Assembly (NCBI GenBank): GCA_024235175.1
Contig: JACKMX010000004.1
Span: 744,001 to 808,000 of the forward strand
DNA from: Chromatiaceae bacterium
Lineage (GTDB): Bacteria; Pseudomonadota; Gammaproteobacteria; Chromatiales; Chromatiaceae
DNA length: 64,000 nt
Direction of reading: 5' to 3'
The translations under genes were made by a program, and so were the position numbers. This document shows, one piece after another, positions 8,986 to 16,645 of the stretch (position 1 is its first letter; each line of letters begins with the position of its first letter). The notes under the pieces were generated by a model that was not told the origin of the DNA, made no database searches, and saw nothing but the letters and a program-made list of their open reading frames with translations.

Positions 8986-9099
8986 TAACAATTTGCGATG
9001 TTTATGCCAATGAGCTTGTTTACCCATACCTCCCTCTTTAGATAGGTTAGGTTTAACCAGCGTACAAAGCCAGTTGCCTTTCATTTTACCCTGATTTAT

Positions 9100-9122
9100 A
9101 TTCATATTTATTAAATATGAAT
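9100..9122. promoter_or_regulatory. Inverted repeat upstream of parD-like antitoxin
   Basis: ATTCATATTT (9100-9109) and AAATATGAAT (9113-9122) form a perfect 10-bp dyad with a 3-base centre, ending just before the GGAG ribosome-binding site of the antitoxin at 9137. Antitoxins of this class repress their own operon by binding such dyads, so it is a likely operator. Confidence 0.55.
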
Positions 9123-9136
9123 ACTTGGAGAATAAC

Positions 9137-9385
9137 ATGGCAACGACAAGTCTTAGCCTGGGAGAGCACTGGGAAGTTTACATCAAGAATGAAATTGCCA
9201 GCGGGCGTTACGGTTCCGCCAGTGAAGTAGTTCGTGACGCTCTCCGTGCAATGGAGGAGCGTAAAAGCAAACTCGATGCTTTACGAAGTCATTTGGCACA
9301 GGGTGCTAATCAGGCCACATCCGGCGAGTTTGCCGATAACTTCACCATGGAAGCGCTGATCAACGATCTGGATAACGAAACCTGA
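9137..9385 (+). CDS. parD: ParD-type ribbon-helix-helix antitoxin
   Basis: An 82-residue protein of the ParD/CC2985 family. The N-terminal strand TTSLSLGEHWEVYI and helix GRYGSASEVVRDALRAMEE form the DNA-binding ribbon-helix-helix, and the C terminus (FTMEALINDLDNE) would wrap the toxin. ATG 9137 is chosen because GGAG lies seven bases upstream; the earlier TTG at 9125 lies before that site. The stop overlaps the start of the parE-like frame (TGATG), as usual in parDE operons. Its partner toxin is interrupted, so this may be an orphaned antitoxin. Confidence 0.88.
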   Translation: MATTSLSLGEHWEVYIKNEIASGRYGSASEVVRDALRAMEERKSKLDALRSHLAQGANQATSGEFADNFTMEALINDLDNET

Positions 9386-9684
9386 TGCCTGGATACAGAG
9401 TCACCCCGAGAGCACTGGAGGACTTGAAAAATATCGGTCGATATACCGAACAGCAATGGGGCAGACACTGACGCAATACCTATCTGAAAGCACTCGAGAA
9501 GCGCTTTGGCTGGTTGGCAGAACATCCGAAATTAGGTAAACACCGCACGGATGTTGCTGAAGGCTATTACAGTTTCCCCCAAGGCGAACATGTTGTCTTC
9601 TACATGATTGGAGAGAAAGGCATAGATATTATTGGCATTCCGCACAAGGAGATGGATATCATCACATATTTTCTCCCTGATTGA
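9385..9684 (+). pseudogene. parE: ParE-type toxin interrupted by an in-frame TGA
   Basis: Read through, the frame from ATG 9385 encodes 99 residues that match the RelE/ParE toxin fold from end to end: RVTPRALEDLKNIGRYTEQQWG, then YLKALEKRFGWLAEHP, then GYYSFPQGEHVVFYMIG and DIIGIPHKEMDI. A single TGA at 9469-9471 replaces a residue of the usual QRN.YL helix. There is no frameshift. The nonsense codon should abolish a toxin that normally poisons gyrase. It could also be a sequencing error, but neighbouring modules are decayed too, so decay is preferred. Confidence 0.85.
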
Positions 9685-9698
9685 ACAATCAGGGAGAA
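9671..9698. terminator. Perfect hairpin over the parE stop
   Basis: TTCTCCCTGATTG and CAATCAGGGAGAA form a 13-bp perfect stem with a 2-base loop, with the toxin stop codon inside the stem. There is no T run, so it is a terminator-like or message-stabilising structure. Confidence 0.45.
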
Positions 9699-9731
9699 GG
9701 TGAAATGCCTGCCGTTGCCAGCCAGTGCCGG

Positions 9732-9749
9732 TCACTCTCACTCTATTGT
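9732..9749 (-). repeat. guaA-tail copy A (attachment-site remnant)
   Basis: Read on the minus strand, these 18 bases are ACA ATA GAG TGA GAG TGA, i.e. the guaA C terminus T-I-E-(W to stop)-E-stop. The following ~90 bases on the plus strand (a TTTTTATCTTTTATATTCAATGG block, then AATACCATGAAAATTACCATGCTC) match copy B at 16333 closely. The 35 bases on the other side (GCCAGCCAGTGCC) also match. It is read as a degraded attachment site left by integration at guaA. Confidence 0.65.
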
Positions 9750-9917
9750 AATTAAGACGTTTTTATCTTTTATATTCAATGGCTTATTATTCTGATAATT
9801 GGAAATACCATGAAAATTACCATGCTCAGAAAATCCGTCAAATTGCTCGAATAATCACCGGTTTGAACGCTGCCACACAGCACCCTCTGAATTTCCTTCG
9901 ACTCATTAATACATACA

Positions 9918-9946
9918 TTGACAATCTTTGTATCTCCGCCTAGCAT
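9918..9946 (+). promoter_or_regulatory. Promoter of second parDE module
   Basis: A consensus TTGACA (9918-9923), a 17-base spacer and TAGCAT (9941-9946), 33 bases upstream of the antitoxin start at 9980. The spacing and near-consensus -35 make this a good sigma-70 promoter. Confidence 0.6.
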
Positions 9947-9979
9947 TCTCTGTGAAAGCGTCTACCCTCGGAGGCCACT

Positions 9980-10237
9980 ATGCATATATCACTAACTCCC
10001 GAACTGGAGTCTCGCGTTAAGGCCAAAGTGGAAACGGGCCTGTACAACAATGCCAGTGAAGTCATCCGTGAAGCGCTCCGTTTCATGGAAACCCACGAAG
10101 ACTGGATTCACGAGATCAAACTGGCTCGATTACGTGAGCAGCTGAAAGTGGGAACAGACCAACTGGACCGTGGAGAAGGTATCACTGTCGAATCAAAATC
10201 GGCGCTCGACACCTTGTTTGACGATATCACGAGCTGA
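9980..10237 (+). CDS. parD: ParD-type antitoxin (second module)
   Basis: An 85-residue ribbon-helix-helix antitoxin: MHISLTPELESRVKAKVETGLYNNASEVIREALRFME is the typical ParD DNA-binding part, and the rest is the toxin-binding tail. GGAGG lies at good spacing before ATG 9980 and a near-consensus promoter lies further upstream. The toxin gene follows after 5 bases. It belongs to a different ParD subgroup from the antitoxin at 9137, so the two modules are separate acquisitions and not tandem duplicates. Confidence 0.9.
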   Translation: MHISLTPELESRVKAKVETGLYNNASEVIREALRFMETHEDWIHEIKLARLREQLKVGTDQLDRGEGITVESKSALDTLFDDITS

Positions 10238-10242
10238 CCTTC

Positions 10243-10497
10243 ATGGCGCGCCATCAGCTGGTCATTGCGCCTGCCGCAAAAAACGACCTCAAAGACATTT
10301 ACCAATACGGACTGAGACAGTGGGGAAAAGTACAATCTGAAAGCTACCTGTCCACTATAAAGAACCAATTCTGGTTGCTGACTCAGCAACCACTAATCGG
10401 CACCGAGCGCCCCGAATTACTGCCTGACACCAGAAGCCTCCCTGTAGAAAGCCATACCCTGTTTTACCGTGTGACTCAGAGTGACCAAAATATCTGA
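10243..10497 (+). CDS. parE: ParE-type toxin, C-terminally truncated
   Basis: An 84-residue RelE/ParE-fold toxin. The start (HQLVIAPAAKNDLKDIYQYGLRQWG) and middle (LPVESHTLFYRVTQ) follow the family well. The usual last strand and helix (a sequence of the kind V.I.RVLHGRQD) is missing: after TQSDQNI a stop appears. Family members usually have about 95-100 residues. The downstream sequence shows no continuation in another frame that I can recognise, so the 3' end was probably lost by deletion or replacement. Toxicity is doubtful because the C-terminal segment normally contributes to the target-binding surface. Confidence 0.75.
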   Translation: MARHQLVIAPAAKNDLKDIYQYGLRQWGKVQSESYLSTIKNQFWLLTQQPLIGTERPELLPDTRSLPVESHTLFYRVTQSDQNI

Positions 10498-10941
10498 TGG
10501 GTTTTCCCCGATTTCTGATCACATTATCTGATGGATAAAGAAAGTGCTGCGTCTGACGCCAGAAAAGGTGCCAGCCACAGCCTTACAACGCCATCAGACG
10601 CCTTGATCGGTCTTTCGTCCGCAGGCACGTTGACGAGGATCATCCGGGCTTTTGTTCGACTGATGGGCACCACTGAACTATCGTGCAGCCGCTTTTCCAT
10701 CAGGCGGACGAGTGCATTCCATGGCAATCAGGGGATCTTTCTTTGCAAGATCTCGGAGACCAGCTTCTCGAAGAACGCCAGCCTTGAGCGCCTTCCGTCC
10801 GCCAACCCTGAACCGTACGGGAAAAGACCCACGTATTCATGAGCCATTACCCCAAAACTCAGGCAGCAATCGGTTTAGCCTTCGATCGTGCTCAGGCCAG
10901 GTGTGTTAAGCGCTTTCACAGCTCATTGCGCTGCTGAAGGT
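10498..10941. other. Gene-free island sequence, unrecognised remnant
   Basis: No intact gene is visible. A minus-strand stretch (10524-10727 and beyond, broken by a stop) reads like degraded protein-coding DNA but I cannot assign a family. The truncated parE ends at its left edge, which suggests foreign or rearranged DNA joined here. Confidence 0.4.
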
Positions 10942-11153
10942 TCAACAAAAATCAGCCGTATTCCCAAATACGGTCGCCAGCATCAATGCCGTGTCAGCCG
11001 TAATTGCTCGGCGATTGGTACACAATTCATTGACGTTTTTCGACTGACGCCCATGGCTTCTGCCAGTTGCCCCTGAGTCAGCGCCATGGGCACGAGGAAT
11101 TCCTCAGTGATGATCTCACCGACACTGACGGGTTGTCGTTTCGTGATATTCAT
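10942..11153 (-). pseudogene. higA: HigA-type antitoxin, frameshifted
   Basis: From ATG 11153 the frame reads MNITKRQPVSVGEIITEEFL, then ALTQGQLAEAMGVSRKT, the Xre/HigA helix-turn-helix. One base is then missing near 11036; in the next frame the protein continues VNELCTNRRAITADTALMLATVFGNTADF, the exact HigA continuation, and ends early at 10942 (normally FWLNLQ...). It lies 8 bases downstream of the decayed higB, the standard toxin-first order. Two lesions (frameshift and shortened C terminus) make it non-functional. Confidence 0.85.
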
Positions 11154-11161
11154 CGCCTGCC

Positions 11162-11456
11162 TCACCGATAATCGTGGTTATCCAGATAGATGTCCTGGGC
11201 CTCACCATGTTCGCCTGACCAGGTAAACACCAATCGCCATTGCTTGTTAACGCGGATCGAATGCTTCCCGGCCAAGTTCCTCTCAACTTTTCAAAATGAT
11301 TGCTCGGAGGCGACCGTAGGTCGAGATCACAGGTCGCGTCATCGATTAACTGCAGCTTTCGAAACAGTCGGTCTTCGACCTCAGCGGGAATCTTCTTGCT
11401 GATTTTATCCCCAGATAAAAATCCCTTAGCCAGCGGTCGCGAAAACTCTGAATCAA
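11162..11456 (-). pseudogene. higB: HigB-type toxin, two frameshifts
   Basis: Three consecutive frames assemble a HigB protein: IQSFRDRWLRDFYLG from TTG 11456, then DKISKKIPAEVEDRLFRKLQ through SPPSNHFEKLRG, then NLAGKHSIRVNKQWRLVFTW and GEAQDIYLDNHDYR before the stop. Single-base deletions fall in a G run (about 11413) and near 11279. HigB is a ribosome-dependent mRNA endonuclease; this copy cannot be made. Together with higA it forms a dead module. Confidence 0.85.
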
Positions 11457-11640
11457 TGGCAATCCCTTCTTGGTGAGAAACTGTAGCGTACTTAGTTACA
11501 TTTTGCAAGCAACAGAAGTGGAGAGTTGTGACACAGGCATCGCGTGGAGATCCAACCCCTTCTCCACGAGGGAACGGCACGAATATATGAGATTTTTCTG
11601 TAAGTTACGGGTATAGGAAGAATAAACGCCCTTTTCACCC

Positions 11641-12853
11641 TAGTGTCATGTCACGCTTGATAAGTTAAATTATTACTGGCATGGTTAGCCAACCGATCGG
11701 AGGTGGCCATGCCAAAAATCAAGTACCGTTTCTCATTGACCTCAGAAGAGCGAGAGGAACTCGAAACCATTGTTGCCAAGGGCAAGCACAGTTCGCAAAA
11801 GGTGCTCAGCGCGTTGATCCTACTGAATTGCGCGGAAACTGAGTCACAGCCCCGGACTTTGCACGATCATGATATTGCCCAGGTGCTGCATGTCAGTGCG
11901 ATGAAGATACAGCGAGTTAAACAACGTTTTGTGGAGGAAGGTCTTGAAGTGGCGCTCAACGGTCATCCGGGGAAGCGAATATATGAGCGCAAGGCCGATG
12001 GTGATTTTGAGGCGCATCTGGTGGCGCTGAGTTGCAGTGACCCGCCCGAAGGGCATGCGCAATGGTCACTGCGACTGCTGGCAGATAAAGCCGTGGAATT
12101 GCAGTACATCGAGAGCATCTCCTATGAAACGGTTCGCCGGGTGTTAAAAAAACGAGATCAAACCGTGGCGAAAGGTTGGCTGGGTCATCCTGCCCAAACA
12201 GGATGGCAGCTTCGTAGCCCAAATGGAGTGGGTGCTCGATGTCTCACAAACGGCTCTATGATGCGCGGTTTCCGGTTGTCTGTATGGACGAATCGCCCGG
12301 CAGTTGATAGAAGAAACACGAACTCCCATTGCTGGCGGTCCCGGTCAGCTAAGGCGGTATGACTATGAATACAAACGCTGCGGAACCTGCAACATTTTCA
12401 TGGCGAATGAACCGCTGGCCGGCACGCGGATGATCGAGGTGACCGAGCACAAAACCAAGACAGACTGGGCGCGCTTTTTGTGGCAAAGATCGCAGCGCGT
12501 TATGCTGATGCGGAAAGGATCACTCTGGTGATGGATAATCTGAACACCCATGCACCGGGCTCCTTGTACGAAACGTTCCCTCCGGACGAGGCCAAGGCGC
12601 TATGGGATCGGTTCGAGTTTGTCTTTACCCCCAAACATGGAAGTTGGCTCAACATGGCCGAGATTGAACTCAATGTGCTGATTGGGCAGTGCCTCAATCG
12701 CCGAATTGCCGATCTCGACAAAATGCGTTCTGAGGTCTCTGCGTGGGAGATGGACAGGAACAGTAAAAAAGCAGCGTCAACTTTCACCACGAAAGATGCT
12801 CGGATCAAACTGAAACGCCTTTTATCCAACATTAGATGAGTGACATGACACTA
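11641..12853 (+). mobile_element. IS630-family insertion sequence (decayed)
   Basis: A 1,213-bp element bounded by perfect 14-bp terminal inverted repeats, TAGTGTCATGTCAC at 11641-11654 and its complement at 12840-12853. The ends are flush with TA, the target dinucleotide duplicated by IS630/Tc1-type elements. The transposase inside is broken by several indels, so the element cannot move by itself, although its ends are intact and could be mobilised by a related transposase. Confidence 0.9.
11709..12839 (+). pseudogene. IS630-family transposase, multiply frameshifted
   Basis: GGAGG precedes ATG 11709. The N-terminal helix-turn-helix half runs to RRVLKK (about 12150). After that the protein hops between frames: NEIKPWRKVGWV and FVAQMEWVLDV, then KRLYDARFPVVCMDESP, then LIEETRTPIAGGPGQLRRYDYEY to KTDWARFL, then AKIAARYADAERITLVMDNLN. 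The DDE catalytic segments are recognisable (CMDES, VMDNLNTH, and the acidic MAEIE after HGSWLN) but lie in different frames. I count at least five indels (near 12151, 12243, 12293, 12478, 12780-12830). Confidence 0.88.
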
Positions 12854-13051
12854 GTCCACCAGCTTCTGACTACTGTTGAGTCTCTCATCAACCATACGAT
12901 TCCCCAGAAATCGGCTGGCGGAGAGCCAGCAACGCTGAAAACTCACCTTCAACTTTCCTCAAGCGGCCCTGTTTTCGACAACCAACACAACGAATCCTGC
13001 CGCGCTGGCAGTAGCGCAGCATTGGATCTGTATCGTCAACTTTCGGAGCTG

Positions 13052-14400
13052 TCAGTCAAACAACCCTGGTTGCAGTCCGACCGGTGGCGCCCGGCTTTCG
13101 GGTAGCGGCCTGGGCTCACTGGCTTGGGCTTTGTGCTTCAGGTGATTGAGGATTTGCTTGAGAGCCTGCCCGCGAGCGCGTAGCGAGTGCCGGCATCACT
13201 ATCGGATCTTCAATACTGGCAATCACCTTCATGGCGCGCGCCGCAGGCGCTGCATGTTTCGATGTCGATGTTGAAGACGCGCTTGAGCCGCTGCGCCCAG
13301 GTCATCGAGACTCGGCGTTCGGCAGGGGTTTGCTCTTGCTTGCCGTTCGCGGTTTTGGCTTGATGCCCTTGCCCCGCCTGGCTGGCGTGACCAACGCCCG
13401 GTGCTGGCTGTTGGGCGCAAACACCCCATGAAAACGGGTCAAATTGACTCTGGGTTTTGGCACCAGCGCTGCCAGTCTTGCAATGAAGTCCAGCGGCTCG
13501 AATATGACATGCGTGGTGCCGTCCCGGTAGGGCGTCTTGAGCTGGTAACGGATATTGCCATTGGGCGTGAGTGACAGCCGTTTTTCCGATACCGCCGGCC
13601 GGCTGATGTATCGGCACAAGCGTTCCAGCTTCTTGCGTTCATCGGCCCTGGCCACCACCCCGGCATGCAGGCTGAACCCAGCTACCTTGCCGATCCCGTC
13701 ATCGAACGGTTCACCACTGGCCGGCAGAGTTTGCATAGTGAACACCTTGCGCCCCGCCTGTGGACCGACCGCAATGCGGTAAGTGATCGAGTGCCCCAGC
13801 AGGGGTGTCATCGGATCGTCGTCCACCGCATCACCCGACAGGTAGCTGTTCTCCATATCCCGTTCCAGCAGACCCTGGCATTCCAGAAAGCGCCCTACCC
13901 GGTGGGCGATGGTGTGCGCCAGTCGGGTGAGTTCGGCGCCGCTCGGCGCCTGCACCCAACGGAACCGTGCGGCTCCAAGGCGAGTATCGACATACACGCC
14001 ATCCAAAAACAGCATGTGGAAATGAATGTTGAGGTTAAGCGCACTGCCGAAGCGTTGGATCAGCGTGACGGCACCCGTTCTGGCCGTGTCGTGTGTATAG
14101 CCCGCTTTCCTGACCAGATGCGTGGCGATGACACGGTAAACGATGCCCAGCACGCGGGCCATGATCTCGGGCCGGCTGGCAAACAGGAAGCGCAGCTGGA
14201 ACCGGAAACTCAACACCCACTGGCGCATGGGTTGTTCGGGTAGTACTTCATCGACCAGCAAGGCTGCGCTTTCGGCTCTGGCTCCTGCTTCGCTCTACCT
14301 CCTACGTCCATGCAGTCGTCGGCCATACGCCTGGCACCGCAGCTCGGGCAGAAACCTCTTCTTTTGCAGCTGAAAGCAAACAGATGCTCGGCGTGGCAGG
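13052..14400 (-). pseudogene. IS91-family (Y2/HUH) transposase, decayed
   Basis: The core (14261 to 13302) encodes a long IS91-type rolling-circle transposase segment with the HUH motif (NIHFHMLFLDGVY) and the catalytic-tyrosine region RYISRP...TPYRDGTTHV. Upstream, in another frame, lies the N-terminal zinc-binding part (FSCKRRGFCPSCGARRMAD), separated by an about 45-base insertion. Downstream the C terminus is also displaced: MTWAQRLKRVFNIDIETCSACG is followed by a frameshift and a ~35-base insertion before HLKHKAQASEPRPLPES and the normal ending VGLQPGLFD at 13052. It is inactive. No clear IS91 terminus is visible at the left. Confidence 0.82.
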
Positions 14401-14466
14401 ACTATCGTTTAGCGGAAAATTCTTTAACCCTCAGCCGAAATGCCAGCCAAATACCAGCTTGCCATC

Positions 14467-15714
14467 TTATAATTTCAACGCTGCCTGCAGGTCCTCGTGT
14501 TCGAATGCACTGGCCATGCGTGTGATCGCTGCACGTCTTGCCCCCACCTCTGTCGCCACTGCCTGCCAGGTGCGTGTTACCTCTGCCACTTCACGGATAA
14601 GCGTGCATGCCTGCCCATCGACGAGCCCAAAATATTCGGCTGCTTCCCGCAATAACCCCACTGAACAGGTACCTTCATCAAGGTCAATGTTTGTGGTCAG
14701 TATCCGCGCCTTCACATCCACAGGTGTCGGATTGAGATCATAGGCAGGCGAAAGCACCCAACCACCCTGCCCTGACCACAGGAACCCGTGGTTGCGCAAG
14801 TGATCGTCAACGTTGGACACCAGAACATTAAAAGCCACACGACGGTAAAGCTGTCGCGCATCTTCCTTGGCCTGCGCACCATGCGCCGTCAAAGCATCTA
14901 CCAGTTCGGGGTAACTGCCACGTTCACCGTCCCGCGCCCCCGTCATCGACATCGCAGACAGAAAAGGAATACGCCAGCCGTTGTCACGATCAAAACGACG
15001 CGACAACAGCACCGGTTTACCGGCAACCTGCAGCAATGCATGCTCGGGGGTTTGAATACCCGCCCGCTCCGCCAGTCTGAGAGCGACTTCTTCCCAGGTT
15101 TCAATGCTGTAGTCGTCGGACTCCTTGGGGAATTTCGCGATCGACAGGTGGCCATGCTGATCGATCACGGATGCCTTGGGGCGAGCGCCACCCAGTGACG
15201 AACCCGGTGCGAAGATCAGCTGCAGATCATCGTCCGTCTCCTCGTCACGCTCTATCCGCTCAGTGATCTGAAGCAGACGGCCAAGTTCAATCAGCGCCGG
15301 GACGCCGTCACGTACGGGCGCCTGAAACACCTCCTCACCGTGCCAACGAAACCTGAGCGCGCCCAGACGGGTCTGATCTGCAACACCAAGCAGGTAATGC
15401 AATTCCCCCAGCGTGCGCACTTGCCGCCCCTCGCATTCAGCCAGACGTCGTTCGGCGCGCTGCATCAGGCGTCTGCCCCAGGTATCCGGTGCCGAGTCGC
15501 CAATCGATCCGAATATGGGCTGGCCTGCTGGCGGCGGGAATGCCCCTGCAGTCAGAGTCAGTGCCGGCTCAATCGAAAACCGGTTTGCATCGCCTAGCCA
15601 AGTCTCATCATATTCAAAGGTAACGGTCTCTCCCCGGCGTGACGCCTGCCGATGAAGTATCCCGAGGGGTCGTATCTGCCCTTCCAGATCAATATGAATC
15701 TCAACGTCAGTCAT
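14467..15714 (-). CDS. hipA: HipA-type serine/threonine kinase toxin
   Basis: A 415-residue HipA-family protein. The N-terminal subdomain precedes the kinase-like core with the Gly-rich loop SSLGGARPKASV near residue 155 and the catalytic loop SNVDDHLRNHGFL near residue 300, in which Asp and Asn bind magnesium. HipA phosphorylates glutamyl-tRNA synthetase in E. coli and induces dormancy; other family members use other targets. ATG 15714 is chosen since it overlaps the hipB stop by 8 bases; longer upstream frames run into hipB. All key motifs are present, so this is probably the one intact toxin module of the island apart from fragments. Confidence 0.9.
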   Translation of the reverse strand: MTDVEIHIDLEGQIRPLGILHRQASRRGETVTFEYDETWLGDANRFSIEPALTLTAGAFPPPAGQPIFGSIGDSAPDTWGRRLMQRAERRLAECEGRQVRTLGELHYLLGVADQTRLGALRFRWHGEEVFQAPVRDGVPALIELGRLLQITERIERDEETDDDLQLIFAPGSSLGGARPKASVIDQHGHLSIAKFPKESDDYSIETWEEVALRLAERAGIQTPEHALLQVAGKPVLLSRRFDRDNGWRIPFLSAMSMTGARDGERGSYPELVDALTAHGAQAKEDARQLYRRVAFNVLVSNVDDHLRNHGFLWSGQGGWVLSPAYDLNPTPVDVKARILTTNIDLDEGTCSVGLLREAAEYFGLVDGQACTLIREVAEVTRTWQAVATEVGARRAAITRMASAFEHEDLQAALKL

Positions 15715-16042
15715 CCGATTGCTTCCTGCGCTTCGTCGACATACGCACGCGCTGGGGCAGTTCCCCGGAAGCAAGAGCCTGACCGATTTCATCGTGGACC
15801 GGATCGGCAAGCTGATCGAGTCTTTCCAGCAATCCCAGCGCCTGCAAGACCGCAGCGTAAATACCCATACCCACACCCGGGTCACCCGCCTCGACCCGCT
15901 GCAGGGTTGCCCGGCTGGTAAAGGCACGTTCGGCGACCACAGCCATGGTCAAACGGCGCCGCTGCCGAGCTTCGCGGAGATCGGTACCCAGTTTTCTCAA
16001 AACTCGCCTGATGGCTGAGGACGGAATATGTGGCTTTGGCAT
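15707..16042 (-). CDS. hipB: HipB-type Xre antitoxin/repressor
   Basis: A 111-residue Xre-family protein with a helix-turn-helix at about residues 15-75 (LGTDLREARQRRRLTMAVVAERA.TSRATLQRVEAG). The longer basic tail (RMSTKRRKQ) exceeds minimal HipB proteins. It is the first gene of the pair, and its stop overlaps the hipA start. A perfect 17-bp palindrome lies 8 bases upstream of the start codon and is its likely operator. By family, HipB both neutralises HipA and represses the operon. Confidence 0.9.
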   Translation of the reverse strand: MPKPHIPSSAIRRVLRKLGTDLREARQRRRLTMAVVAERAFTSRATLQRVEAGDPGVGMGIYAAVLQALGLLERLDQLADPVHDEIGQALASGELPQRVRMSTKRRKQSDD

Positions 16043-16050
16043 AAAGTATC

Positions 16051-16088
16051 ATTCATGATACATTAATTGACATTAATGTATCATGAAT
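16051..16088. promoter_or_regulatory. Perfect 17-bp inverted repeat, hipBA operator
   Basis: ATTCATGATACATTAAT (16051-16067) and its exact complement (16072-16088) flank a 4-base centre TGAC. The dyad ends 8 bases before the hipB start. Its length, perfection and place fit a cooperative HipB operator that would block transcription or translation initiation. The inner TATCAT/ATGATA words also recur at 16047-16052. Confidence 0.75.
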
Positions 16089-16332
16089 ATTACATTATTC
16101 AAGCTTAATCGCCGATACCATGAATAGTTCAACAGCCAAGGCATGGTATTGGTGCAGCGCGCAGAATCTGGGGGTGGCGATACCATTATCTATACCATTG
16201 GAAAATGGTACTAACTGCTTGCCGATGCCTGCCAGTGCCAGAAGATGCCAGACAGATATAAAGATAACTTATTGATTTTTTGTGCTGACTTCGTCTTGAT
16301 CCCTGCAGGTGCCAGCCAGTGCCAGATCTGCG

Positions 16333-16350
16333 CTACTCCCACTCTATTGT
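16333..16350 (-). repeat. guaA-tail copy B (attachment-site remnant)
   Basis: On the minus strand this reads ACA ATA GAG TGG GAG TAG, coding T-I-E-W-E-stop, exactly the GuaA C terminus. The adjoining bases to about 16440 (TTTTTATCTTTTATATTCAATGGCTT block, then two AATACCATG words 11 bases apart) match copy A at 9732. The surrounding 16089-16570 region has no gene. It contains several more TACCAT words, direct at 16119, 16183 and 16195 and inverted near 16143 and 16206, resembling arm-type binding sites of a tyrosine recombinase. Confidence 0.7.
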
Positions 16351-16570
16351 GAATAAGCCTTTTTTATCTTTTATATTCAATGGCTTGTTTTCCTGCTAAA
16401 CGGTAATACCATGAAAAATACCATGCTCAGAAAATCCTTCAAAATCTTCGAAAAAAATGCCGATTGAACACTTCTAGATAGCGCCCTAGCCACCTTCCGG
16501 GCTTTGACTTCCAGGTGCGCCCCCTCCTGCTCCGGCAGATAATGGATCATCGTACCAGGCACCGCATATC

Positions 16571-16616
16571 GGCTAATTGGCAATAATATTGACAATTAGC
16601 CATTTTCTCTCATAAT
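16571..16616 (+). promoter_or_regulatory. Promoter with overlapping dyad, upstream of ATPase gene
   Basis: TTGACA (16589-16594), a 16-base spacer and CATAAT (16611-16616) form a good sigma-70 promoter 30 bases before the ATPase start. GGCTAATTG (16571-16579) and CAATTAGCC (16593-16601) form a perfect 9-bp dyad covering the -35 box, a possible operator. Confidence 0.6.
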
Positions 16617-16645
16617 GCAAGCATGCAAAGCAATCAGAAACCACC

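Noticed and set aside
9469..9471. In-frame TGA in the parE frame as a possible selenocysteine codon
   Set aside because: No selenocysteine insertion hairpin is seen directly after it, ParE toxins have no selenocysteine, and neighbouring modules are decayed. A nonsense mutation is the simpler reading.
10524..10727. Minus-strand open frame downstream of the truncated parE as a small gene
   Set aside because: No ribosome-binding site, no recognisable fold, and the reading extends through a stop. Kept only as unassigned remnant DNA.
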